The translations under genes were made by a program, and so were the position numbers. A model generated the notes under the pieces. The model did no database searches and was not told the origin of the DNA. It saw only the letters and a program-made list of their open reading frames with translations. Shown one piece after another: positions 1 through 5,837 of a stretch of DNA of 8,288 nucleotides; positions within the stretch are counted from its first letter, which is position 1, and each line of letters starts with the position of its first letter. The stretch covers positions 1 to 8,288 of the forward strand of contig CALEFQ010000066.1 of NCBI GenBank assembly GCA_937877125.1. The letters are read 5' to 3'. This DNA is from an uncultured bacterium (GTDB lineage: Bacteria > Patescibacteriota > CALEFQ01).

Positions 1-579
1 GGAGAGGCGGAATTGACGGGCAAAGGCGTGGCTTATTGCGCCACTTGCGACGCCCCGTTTTTTAAGAATAAAGTAGTGGCGGTCGCCGGCGGCGGCGATG
101 CGGCGACTATGGCGGCCGTATTGCTGACCCAATATGCTTCAAAAATATACTTGTTGGTTCGTTCAGAGGTTCTTAAAGGTGAGCCGATCTGGATCGAACG
201 GGCGACGCAGCATGGAAAAATCGAGGTTATTTATAAAACCCAGGTGTCTAAAGTGGTAGGCACTAAGATGGTCGAAGGAGTTGAATTGGATAAACCTTTT
301 CAAGGAAATAGAATTTTGCCGGTCCAGGGAATTTTCGTGGAAATCGGGGCGCGGCCGGCGACGGAATTGGCCAAAGAATTTGGCGTGGCGCTCAATGACC
401 GCTGGCGGATCAAGGTTGACAATGAACAGCGCACTAATTTGTCCGGAGTCTTTGCCGCCGGGGATGTTACCGATAAGACCGGGCATTTTGAGCAGATTGT
501 GAATTCGGCGGCGCAAGGCGCCCAGGCGGCTTATAGTGCTTTTCTTTTTTTGCAGGACAAGAAAAAATTAAGCAAATGA
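1..579 (+). CDS. trxB: Thioredoxin reductase-like flavoprotein, C-terminal part (5' end outside window)
   Basis: Open from base 1 in frame 1 to TGA at 577-579, giving 192 visible residues. Family members are about 305-320 aa, so roughly 120-130 N-terminal residues, including the first FAD-binding motif, lie upstream. Visible in order: the redox-active CATC disulfide (residues 13-16 of this fragment, followed by D), a Rossmann glycine motif GGGDAA (30-35), and the second FAD-binding motif GVFAAGDVTD (149-158). Known family role: FAD- and pyridine-nucleotide-dependent reduction of thioredoxin or a similar protein disulfide in the cytoplasm. Odd: the segment that normally reads HRRxxxR and holds the 2'-phosphate of NADPH reads VRSEVLK (53-59), so NADPH preference is doubtful. 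The RQ usually found after the second FAD motif is EQ (164-165). The TTG at base 13 is internal and is not the start. The fold and family are secure; the electron donor and the partner are not. Confidence 0.9.
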   Translation, partial: GEAELTGKGVAYCATCDAPFFKNKVVAVAGGGDAATMAAVLLTQYASKIYLLVRSEVLKGEPIWIERATQHGKIEVIYKTQVSKVVGTKMVEGVELDKPFQGNRILPVQGIFVEIGARPATELAKEFGVALNDRWRIKVDNEQRTNLSGVFAAGDVTDKTGHFEQIVNSAAQGAQAAYSAFLFLQDKKKLSK

Positions 580-581
580 AA

Positions 582-604
582 ACAGGTTGCCAGAGGCAAC
601 CTGT
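582..604. terminator. Hairpin between convergent genes (weak bidirectional terminator)
   Basis: A perfect 10-bp inverted repeat, ACAGGTTGCC / GGCAACCTGT, with a 3-nt AGA loop. It starts 3 nt after the trxB stop and ends 13 nt before the stop of the minus-strand membrane gene. On the plus strand there is no T-run after it. On the minus strand it is followed by TTTCATTTG, so it fits a terminator for the minus-strand gene better, or a 3'-end stabilising stem for trxB. Confidence 0.6.
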
Positions 605-617
605 CGGTTGGGATCGC

Positions 618-875
618 TTACGGCCGGGGGAATGAAGTTGTCACCCAGAAGTGGATGATTTCTGCGCTTAAAGAAAGCACAGATATTCCGTAGAGCGGCC
701 AGGCCAGGTAAGGATTCAGATCGAATCCCGTCAGGTCCAGGATCAGGCAGGCCAGGCAGGCTAGCATCAAAATCAGATTTAGTACCGGCCAGCCCCGATA
801 GATGTCAATCCAGCCGTTAGTAATCGCTTCCGGTTCCTGCAAATAGGCCTTTATCTTTCTTCGTAAGGTTTTCAT
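618..875 (-). CDS. Small membrane protein with two TM segments, function unknown
   Basis: 85 aa, with ATG at 873-875 (minus) and TAA at 618-620. The N-terminus is basic (MKTLRRKIKAYL), followed by two hydrophobic helices at about residues 30-50 (VLNLILMLACLACLILDLTG region) and 56-78, with a short loop between, and a short tail ending SFPRP. The positive N-terminus predicts both ends in the cytoplasm. I recognise no family. The gene is likely real despite its size: a GGAGGG Shine-Dalgarno sits just upstream, a near-consensus sigma-70 promoter precedes that at the expected distance, and a hairpin follows the stop. It is transcribed divergently from the prenyl synthase gene and convergently with trxB, so it is probably monocistronic. 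Confidence 0.72.
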   Translation of the reverse strand: MKTLRRKIKAYLQEPEAITNGWIDIYRGWPVLNLILMLACLACLILDLTGFDLNPYLAWPLYGISVLSLSAEIIHFWVTTSFPRP

Positions 876-878
876 TGT

Positions 879-884
879 CCCTCC
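879..884 (-). promoter_or_regulatory. Ribosome binding site of the small membrane protein
   Basis: On the minus strand GGAGGG lies 3 nt upstream of the ATG at 875-873. The spacing is slightly short but it is the only strong Shine-Dalgarno match before any gene start in this window, and it fixes the start codon of the 85-aa gene. Confidence 0.7.
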
Positions 885-896
885 AATCTTGCCGAC

Positions 897-924
897 ATTA
901 TAGCCAGATAATCTAAAAAGTCAA
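897..924 (-). promoter_or_regulatory. Sigma-70 promoter of the small membrane protein
   Basis: Reading the minus strand, TTGACT (-35, 924-919) is followed by a 16-nt spacer and a perfect TATAAT (-10, 902-897). Initiation would fall near base 890, giving a leader of about 15 nt that contains the GGAGGG site and then ATG. Everything is in the expected order. The -35 box ends only 2 nt before the ATG of the divergent prenyl synthase gene, so polymerase bound here could interfere with that gene's transcription start. Confidence 0.65.
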
Positions 925-926
925 GC

Positions 927-2003
927 ATGACCGGAGACGCCGCTAAAAAGGTTTTATCCGTTTACCAGGTCAGGATTGAAAAGATGATCCGTGATTTTTT
1001 TGTTGCGGAAAAAAAAGAAGCAAAAAGAATCGATCCGTTCCTTTATCATAATATCGCCGCGATGGAGGAGCTGGTTTGCCGTTATGGCAAGCGATTGCGT
1101 CCAGTCCTGACGATTTTTGCCTACCAGGCCGCGGGAGGAAAAGATGTCGCCGCCGTGGAAAAGGCGTCCGTGGCTTTGGAACTTTTCCATAATTTTTTAC
1201 TGGTTCATGATGATATTATCGACCAGGATTCGATGCGTCACCGGGGGCCGTCTCTCCATGAGGTCTATCGCCAATATCACCGCCGGCATCGGCTGGTCGG
1301 TGATGCCCGACATTTCGGCGAGTCGATAGCCCTGGTGCTTGGAGATATCCTGGCGTCTTATTGCAACACGATTTTGATTCAGAGCAATTTTTCTTTGGAG
1401 CAGCGCCAGGCGGTGTTACTTCAGATGAGTCGGGCGACGAAAGAGGTCGGCTTCGGCCAAAATTTTGATATCCTGGCCGGGGCGAAAAAACGGGTTACGG
1501 AAAAGGAGGTTTTGCGGATCCATTATTATAAGACGGCTAAATATACGATTGAAAATCCTATCTTGGTTGGGGGAATTTTCGGCCGAATGAACAAAACTGC
1601 CCTGCGGCGGCTGGCGCGGTATTCTCTCCCGTTGGGAATCGCTTTTCAGATCCAGGACGATATTTTGGGGATGTTTGCCGACGAGAAAAAACTGGGTAGG
1701 CCGGTCGGTTCCGATTTGCGTGAAGGAAAGCAAACGTTGCTGGTCACTCGTGTTTTCAGCCGGGGGACAGCGTCGCAGCAAAAGCGGTTTCGGCGTTTAT
1801 TCGGCAAAAAGGATTTGACCGCCGCCGAGATTGCCGAAGCGCGCCGGATTATAGTTGATACCGGTTCACTGGATTATTCTCGGCGTCTAGCTCGGCAGTA
1901 CGCGACTGCGGCCAAGAAAATAATTCGCCACGCTAGCTTAGAAAAACCCGGCCGAGAGTTTTTAGAAGGCATCACTAATTACATAATTGAGCGCGAACTT
2001 TGA
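927..2003 (+). CDS. Trans-isoprenyl diphosphate synthase, archaeal GGPP synthase-like
   Basis: 358 aa, cytoplasmic all-alpha type. It condenses IPP head-to-tail with allylic diphosphates to make short E-prenyl diphosphates. Motifs: GKRLRP (residues 54-59, IPP/diphosphate binding), first aspartate-rich motif DDIID (95-99) followed by MRHRG, a conserved KT (202-203), and second aspartate-rich region QIQDDILG (241-248) followed by DEKKLGRPVGSD and REGKQTLL. The second motif ending DDILG rather than DDILD and the GRPVGSDLREGK run resemble archaeal GGPP/FGPP synthases. The fifth residue before DDIID is F90; an aromatic residue there is the known chain-length stop in archaeal type GGPP synthases, which suggests a C20 product (inference). 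Start: the ATG at 927 gives the normal family N-terminus. A second ATG at 984, preceded by AGGA, is possible but would remove the first helix. There is no Shine-Dalgarno at 927; a GATAAT at 907-912 could be a -10 for a very short leader. The TGA overlaps the ispH ATG by one base. Confidence 0.9.
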   Translation: MTGDAAKKVLSVYQVRIEKMIRDFFVAEKKEAKRIDPFLYHNIAAMEELVCRYGKRLRPVLTIFAYQAAGGKDVAAVEKASVALELFHNFLLVHDDIIDQDSMRHRGPSLHEVYRQYHRRHRLVGDARHFGESIALVLGDILASYCNTILIQSNFSLEQRQAVLLQMSRATKEVGFGQNFDILAGAKKRVTEKEVLRIHYYKTAKYTIENPILVGGIFGRMNKTALRRLARYSLPLGIAFQIQDDILGMFADEKKLGRPVGSDLREGKQTLLVTRVFSRGTASQQKRFRRLFGKKDLTAAEIAEARRIIVDTGSLDYSRRLARQYATAAKKIIRHASLEKPGREFLEGITNYIIEREL

Positions 2004-2839
2004 TGAAGGCTAATTTGGCAAAAAGTGCTGGTTTCTGCGCCGGCGTCAAGCGCGCCGTCAAATTAGCCTGGCAATGCGCGGCTCGGTATCCCGGCCGCGT
2101 ATTTATGTTGGGTGACATTGTTCACAACGCCACCGTGGTAAATTCTTTGCGGCAGGCCGGAATAAAAACCGTAAAATCTATCAACCGAATTCCGCGCGGT
2201 GCGGTGATCTTAATCCGGGCCCACGGCAGTGCGCCGGCGCTTTATCGTGCCGCCCGCCGTCGGGGATTGAAAATTGTCGACGCCACTTGCCCCATGGTTG
2301 CCGCGATTCACCGCCACGCGATCTCTCTGGAAAAGGACGGCTATGCCGTCGTGATCATCGGCGAGGCGCGTCATGACGAGGTGCTGGGCATTGCCGGCGA
2401 AGTCGCTCGCCCGACGGTTTTGTCTACGGTGTCCGAAGCCGAGGCTTGGTCGGCGCCGCGCGAAAAAATCGGAGTCGTGGTCCAATCGACCCAGAACTTC
2501 GATTTAGTTAAGGCGATTGTTTCAGTATTGCTGGAGAAAGGAAGCCCCGTCAAAGTTTTTAACACTATTTGCGCCGCGACGCGCTCTCATCAGGCAGAAA
2601 TTCGTCAGTTGCCGAAACAAAACGAGGCCATGGTTGTCATCGGCTCCAAGAAAAGCGGCAATACCAAACGTCTGTTTGAAATTTCTCGGTCGCTCAATCG
2701 GCGTTCTTATTGGGTCGAGACTGCCGCTGATTTGCGTCCGGTTTGGTTTCGTCGGATTAAAAAAGTCGGCGTAACGGCCGGCGCATCGACGCCGCCGGAG
2801 GTGATTAGGGCAGTGGTGCGCCAGCTTAGGAAATATTGA
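2003..2839 (+). CDS. ispH: 4-hydroxy-3-methylbut-2-enyl diphosphate reductase (IspH/LytB)
   Basis: 278 aa, the last step of the MEP pathway: reductive dehydroxylation of HMBPP to IPP and DMAPP at a [4Fe-4S] centre. All three cluster cysteines are present: C12 (GFCAGV), C96 (DATCP) and C190 (NTICAAT). Substrate-pocket residues are also recognisable: H41 (DIVHN), H74 (RAHG), H124 and E126 (RHDEV, where most homologues have HPEV), T163 (QSTQ), S218/N220 (SGN, the SxN pair) and S262 (TAGASTP). It is therefore expected to be active. Start: the ATG at 2003 overlaps the upstream TGA (TGATG), implying translational coupling with the prenyl synthase; a TTG one codon earlier is not needed. No Shine-Dalgarno is seen. 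The length matches the compact bacterial form without C-terminal domains. Confidence 0.97.
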   Translation: MKANLAKSAGFCAGVKRAVKLAWQCAARYPGRVFMLGDIVHNATVVNSLRQAGIKTVKSINRIPRGAVILIRAHGSAPALYRAARRRGLKIVDATCPMVAAIHRHAISLEKDGYAVVIIGEARHDEVLGIAGEVARPTVLSTVSEAEAWSAPREKIGVVVQSTQNFDLVKAIVSVLLEKGSPVKVFNTICAATRSHQAEIRQLPKQNEAMVVIGSKKSGNTKRLFEISRSLNRRSYWVETAADLRPVWFRRIKKVGVTAGASTPPEVIRAVVRQLRKY

Positions 2840-2840
2840 T

Positions 2841-3893
2841 ATGATCAAAAGGAGAAAAACCAGAGCCGTCCGGGCGGGGCGGATTTTGATCGGCGGGGCC
2901 GCGCCGATATCGGTTCAAACTATGACCAATACCCCTACTAGCGACGTGCGAGCGACTGTCCGGCAAATCAAGGCCGTCGAGAAAGTAGGAGCAGATCTGG
3001 TTCGGGTCGCCGTGCCGGATATGGCTGCCGCCCGAGCGATTGGCGCGATCAAGAAAAAAATAAAAATTCCTTTGATTGCCGACATCCATTTTGATTATCG
3101 CTTGGCCTTGGAGTCGGTCCGGCAGGGGATCGATAAGCTCCGGATTAATCCTGGTAATATCGGTTCCCTGGAACGCGTTAAGGCTGTCGTGGAAGCCGCA
3201 CGCCAGAAACGAATTCCGATCAGGATCGGGGTCAATCTCGGTTCGCTAGAGCCAATGATCTTAAAGCGCTACGGCCGTACCGCCCGGGGGATGGTGCAAT
3301 CGGCGCTGCGGCATATCCGTCTGTTGGAAAGATACGGTTTCCGGGACATCGTGGTGGCCATGAAAGCCAGTGATGTCGCTCGAACCGTGGCGGCTTACGA
3401 ATTGTTAGCGAAAAAGGTTGATTATCCCTTTCACTTGGGCGTTACCGAGGCCGGTACGACTTTTTCCGGCACCATTAAGTCCAGTATCGGTTTGGGCAGT
3501 CTTCTGCTGAAAGGGATCGGGGATACCTTACGCGTCTCTTTGACCGGTCCGCTATCTCAAGAAATTGCCGTGGGGCAGGAAATTTTGCAGTCGTTGGGCT
3601 GGCGCCAATTTCGGGTGGCCATTACCAGCTGTCCCACTTGCGCGCGGACGACGATCGCGGTGGAAAAATTGGCCAAACAGCTGGAAATAAAGTTGGCGGG
3701 CGTAAAAAAACCCCTTCATCTGGCCGTGATGGGGTGCGTGGTCAACGGCCCAGGCGAGGCGGCCGAAGCGGATTTAGGAATTACCGGCGTGAAGGGGAAG
3801 GCAATTTTATTCAAAAAAGGTAAGATTTTTAAAACGGTACCGGTTTCGCGAGCGGTGCCGACGTTGCTTGCTGAAATCAAAAAATTGCGATAA
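2841..3893 (+). CDS. ispG: 4-hydroxy-3-methylbut-2-en-1-yl diphosphate synthase (IspG/GcpE)
   Basis: 350 aa, the penultimate MEP step: conversion of MEcPP to HMBPP, using a [4Fe-4S] cluster and an external reductant (flavodoxin or ferredoxin). The N-terminal TIM barrel carries SVQTMTNTPTSD (24-35), VRVAVPD (54-60), IADIHFDYRLAL (79-90), KLRINPGNIG (99-108) and IGVNLGS (129-135). The C-terminal cluster domain has SCPTC (C264, C267) and MGCVVNGPGEA (C299, E306), which are the three cysteines and the glutamate ligand. The residue after the CPTC pair is A (SCPTCAR) where SCPTCGR is usual. It is the two-domain bacterial type with no extra insert. ATG is 1 nt after the ispH stop, with a modest AGGA 9 nt upstream. 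Placement directly behind ispH means the two terminal iron-sulfur enzymes of the pathway are co-expressed. Confidence 0.97.
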   Translation: MIKRRKTRAVRAGRILIGGAAPISVQTMTNTPTSDVRATVRQIKAVEKVGADLVRVAVPDMAAARAIGAIKKKIKIPLIADIHFDYRLALESVRQGIDKLRINPGNIGSLERVKAVVEAARQKRIPIRIGVNLGSLEPMILKRYGRTARGMVQSALRHIRLLERYGFRDIVVAMKASDVARTVAAYELLAKKVDYPFHLGVTEAGTTFSGTIKSSIGLGSLLLKGIGDTLRVSLTGPLSQEIAVGQEILQSLGWRQFRVAITSCPTCARTTIAVEKLAKQLEIKLAGVKKPLHLAVMGCVVNGPGEAAEADLGITGVKGKAILFKKGKIFKTVPVSRAVPTLLAEIKKLR

Positions 3894-3940
3894 ATTAACC
3901 TTGCCGGTGTCTCTCGAGCTTCTTCCGCGAGACCACAGGC

Positions 3941-3968
3941 CAAAGACTAAAGACTAAAGACTAAAGAC
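3941..3968. repeat. Four-unit tandem heptamer array (TAAAGAC) before uppS
   Basis: Units CAAAGAC, TAAAGAC, TAAAGAC, TAAAGAC follow without interruption, then TT and three TCA/ATC triplets run into the uppS ATG at 3981. The array sits where a leader or ribosome binding site would be, in the 87-nt ispG-uppS gap. The same heptamer, also in four units, occurs just before manC (6499-6526). There is no inverted partner next to this copy. The function is unknown. Confidence 0.9.
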
Positions 3969-3980
3969 TTTCATCATCAT

Positions 3981-4742
3981 ATGGATACATTCCCCCTGGC
4001 TAAAACTCCAGCGCTAAGTTTGTTGCAGTCCAAAGCCGGCACGCAGGCAGTTGATTTGGTGGTGCCTAAGCATATCGGCATTATTATGGACGGTAATCGT
4101 CGTTGGGCGCAAAAACGTGGCTACCCGAGGGCTCGTGGTCATGAAGCGGGGGCGGAAGCTTTGGAGCGGATTACCGATTACGCGGCTCGGATCGGCGTCG
4201 AAAACCTGACGGTCTATGCATTTTCCACTGAAAACTGGCAAAGTCGCACTAAAGTTGAAATTCAGGAGTTGTTCGGCTTGATAACCTTAGTCCTTAAGCG
4301 TCGTTTGAAAAAAATGCAGGAGAATGGCGTGGTGCTGGGATTGATCGGTGACATCCAGAAGTTTCCGCTCAATTTGCGCCAGGTTTTGTTTCATGCCAAG
4401 GAAGTCCTGAAAAAGAATCACCGGATCAAATTAAATTTAGCCTTAAACTATGGCGGTCGCGATGAGATCTTGCGGGCGTTCAAAAAAATTACGCAAGCCA
4501 AGGTATCGGCCAAAGAAATCAATGAGGAATTGCTTGCTAAACATTTGGATACCAAGGGCATTCCGGAGCCGAATTTGATCATCCGCACCGGCGGTCGCCA
4601 GCGCCTCAGTAACTTTTTGGTCTGGCAATGTACGTATAGCGAGCTTTATTTTACCGATGCCCTCTGGCCGGACTTCGGCCCCGAAGAATTAGATAAGGCG
4701 ATTCTGTATTATAGCCAGTGCGAACGTAATTTCGGTAAGTAA
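3981..4742 (+). CDS. uppS: Cis-prenyltransferase, undecaprenyl (polyprenyl) diphosphate synthase
   Basis: 253 aa. Adds IPP units in cis to an allylic primer to build the long lipid carrier for peptidoglycan and other surface glycans, acting at the cytoplasmic membrane face. Signature HIGIIMDGNRRWA (31-43) with catalytic D37 and N39, GHEAG (53-57), TVYAFSTENW (77-86), LNLALNYGGRDEI (151-163), RTGG-xQRLSNF (202-212), and YSELYFTDALWPDF (219-232) are all present. Odd: the RTGGE of nearly all homologues reads RTGGR (R206), a charge reversal in the IPP-binding/Mg-proximal loop. An N-terminal extension of about 30 residues precedes the core, slightly longer than usual, and no Shine-Dalgarno supports the ATG at 3981, so a later non-ATG start cannot be excluded. 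It follows ispG by 87 nt and ends at a strong terminator, so it closes the isoprenoid block. Confidence 0.93.
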   Translation: MDTFPLAKTPALSLLQSKAGTQAVDLVVPKHIGIIMDGNRRWAQKRGYPRARGHEAGAEALERITDYAARIGVENLTVYAFSTENWQSRTKVEIQELFGLITLVLKRRLKKMQENGVVLGLIGDIQKFPLNLRQVLFHAKEVLKKNHRIKLNLALNYGGRDEILRAFKKITQAKVSAKEINEELLAKHLDTKGIPEPNLIIRTGGRQRLSNFLVWQCTYSELYFTDALWPDFGPEELDKAILYYSQCERNFGK

Positions 4743-4746
4743 ATTG

Positions 4747-4819
4747 AAAAGCGTAAAACTTAAAACGTAAATCGTAAAAATAATTTTACCTTTTGCGTTT
4801 TAAGTTTTACGCTTTTTTT
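4747..4819. terminator. Strong bidirectional intrinsic terminator built from heptamer arrays
   Basis: A perfect 21-bp inverted repeat (4747-4767 with 4796-4816) begins 4 nt after the uppS stop. The loop holds a second small stem (GTAAAA 4774-4779 with TTTTAC 4784-4789), so almost the whole element can fold into one rod. Seven T follow the last stem C on the plus strand (4813-4819), and TTTT ends the stem on the minus strand. It lies 4 nt beyond the stop of the minus-strand gene, so it can end both convergent transcripts. Each arm is made of four 7-nt units. The left arm reads CGTAAAA, CTTAAAA, CGTAAAT, CGTAAAA (4752-4779). The right arm, on the minus strand, reads CGTAAAA, CTTAAAA, CGCAAAA, GGTAAAA (4811-4784). 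Confidence 0.88.
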
Positions 4820-4823
4820 ATGT

Positions 4824-5738
4824 TCATTCCCGATTAGACTGCCGGGATTTGTCTTCGGTTTGCGGCATCATGGGGCTTTCTTGCACCGGGACTTCATTTG
4901 AGCGGCCCGGCTGCCAGCTGGCTTGCCGTTCTTCTTGTTGTTTCAGATAAGGAGATTTTTGCGTTTCTTGCGGGTTTTCTTGCGCCGCCAAACCGATCGT
5001 TTCCCGGAAATTATTTTTGCCCAATCCTTTAAATTCTTCCCGGGAGGGCAGACGTCCGTTATCTTTTTGGAAATTGTCTAAGTTTTCCTTTAGCCGCTCC
5101 AGCTGGGTGTTGACTGTGGTTTCGGCGATCAGCCTCGAGCCTTTGAAAACATTTTTCAAGTCGGCCAGGCCGACGGGATTTTCCGGCATCTGGCCGCCGT
5201 TGTTTTCAATTTCGGTGTAGATCTTGTCAAAAGCCCGGTCGATTTGCTGCTGGAGGTGTTCGCTTTTCTGCTCGCGCGTGGCCTCGACTTTTACCGGGGC
5301 TTCATGGGGGAGACGCGGTCGGTTTTCCGTTTTTGGGGGTTCTTTGGTCTTCTCTTTTTCCGGTTCATCGCCTTGGGGTATTTCAATTTCGGGCTGGGGC
5401 TGTCTGGCCGGGTCAGTTTCGTTCAGCTGGGCCTGAATCGCTTGTTGTTTTTCTTCTAAGTCGTGCACTTCTTCAACCGTGTGCGGCGCCTCCTTGAATT
5501 CTGCGGGCGGCTCGGGAAATTCTTGCTGAAAAGTTTTTTCTGTTTGGTCGAGATTCTGTTGGTCTTCTTGGGCCGCCGGCTTCAGGTCTGTCAATGTCTG
5601 ATCAATGTAATCCGATTGCTGTTGGAGACGTTCTTGTTCAGTGAAGGGCGGCAAAGATATTTCTTCCGGTTTGGCCTCGGCGGTTTTTTCTTGCTCGACA
5701 CTGTCGGGCATTTCCGGATTTTTTCCTAGAGGGGTCAT
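4824..5738 (-). CDS. Acidic Q/E/P-rich protein with a small helical core, function unknown
   Basis: 304 aa, ATG at 5736-5738 (minus), TGA at 4824-4826. No signal peptide, TM segment or cysteine. The first 155 residues are low-complexity, rich in E, Q, P and K, and probably disordered with short coiled-coil stretches (about 33-72 and 88-106). Residues about 156-252 look folded and helical, with two loosely similar units: one around IENNGGQMPEN (177-187) followed by LADLKNVF, and one around FQKDNGRLPSREEF (223-236) followed by GKNNFRETIGLA. The C-terminal 50 residues are again Q/P-rich. NG-[R]-LPSREEF vaguely resembles small helical repeats found in some DNA-associated proteins, but I would not assign a family. 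It is divergent from pcm with its own promoter, and convergent with uppS through a shared terminator. The gene is real by promoter, terminator and coding length; its role is unknown. Confidence 0.75.
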   Translation of the reverse strand: MTPLGKNPEMPDSVEQEKTAEAKPEEISLPPFTEQERLQQQSDYIDQTLTDLKPAAQEDQQNLDQTEKTFQQEFPEPPAEFKEAPHTVEEVHDLEEKQQAIQAQLNETDPARQPQPEIEIPQGDEPEKEKTKEPPKTENRPRLPHEAPVKVEATREQKSEHLQQQIDRAFDKIYTEIENNGGQMPENPVGLADLKNVFKGSRLIAETTVNTQLERLKENLDNFQKDNGRLPSREEFKGLGKNNFRETIGLAAQENPQETQKSPYLKQQEERQASWQPGRSNEVPVQESPMMPQTEDKSRQSNRE

Positions 5739-5771
5739 AAAAGTAGATTTATTTTGTTTAACTACTTTTAT
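5737..5771. promoter_or_regulatory. Perfect 10-bp inverted repeat over promoter and start codon (possible operator)
   Basis: ATAAAAGTAG (5737-5746) is exactly complementary to CTACTTTTAT (5762-5771) across a 15-nt AT-rich loop. For the minus-strand gene, one arm covers the transcription start and touches the -10 box and the other includes the first two bases of the AUG. As DNA it could be a repressor site; as RNA the 5' arm begins about at the predicted start, so the stem could mask the AUG. Which, if either, is inference. Confidence 0.5.
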
Positions 5772-5798
5772 TATGTTTCAAAACGAGCCGGCTGTCAA
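5770..5798 (-). promoter_or_regulatory. Sigma-70 promoter of the Q/E-rich protein gene
   Basis: On the minus strand a perfect TTGACA (-35, 5798-5793), a 17-nt spacer, and CATAAT (-10, 5775-5770). The predicted start is near 5763, giving a leader of about 25 nt (TAAACAAAATAAATCT region) without a Shine-Dalgarno. It is the best consensus promoter in the window together with the one at 897-924. Confidence 0.68.
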
Positions 5799-5800
5799 TC

Positions 5801-5829
5801 TTGGCGACCGGGCGATACAGTGCTAGACT
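5801..5829 (+). promoter_or_regulatory. Candidate extended -10 promoter of pcm, leaderless type
   Basis: TTGGCG (5801-5806), a 17-nt spacer ending in TGC, then TAGACT (5824-5829) gives an extended -10 arrangement. Initiation would fall at about 5836-5838, that is on or next to the ATG at 5838, predicting a leaderless transcript. This agrees with the lack of any Shine-Dalgarno there. The -35 match is only moderate. Confidence 0.4.
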
Positions 5830-5837
5830 TCAGTCAA

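Noticed and set aside
2000..2002. TTG as the ispH start
   Set aside because: The next codon is ATG, overlapping the upstream TGA as TGATG, a classic coupled start; the TTG adds nothing.
3909..3933. Hairpin GTCTC...GAGAC downstream of ispG as a terminator
   Set aside because: Only 5 bp plus a mismatch and 2 bp, with no T-run; too weak to call.
3941..3968. CRISPR-like or iteron array
   Set aside because: Units are 7 nt with no spacers, no cas genes, no replication gene nearby; 7-nt phasing does not match helical repeats of origin iterons.
5754..5837. Longer pcm reading frame starting at TTG 5754
   Set aside because: It would read through the divergent promoter and add 28 residues with no family similarity; ATG 5838 gives the usual PCMT N-terminus and length.
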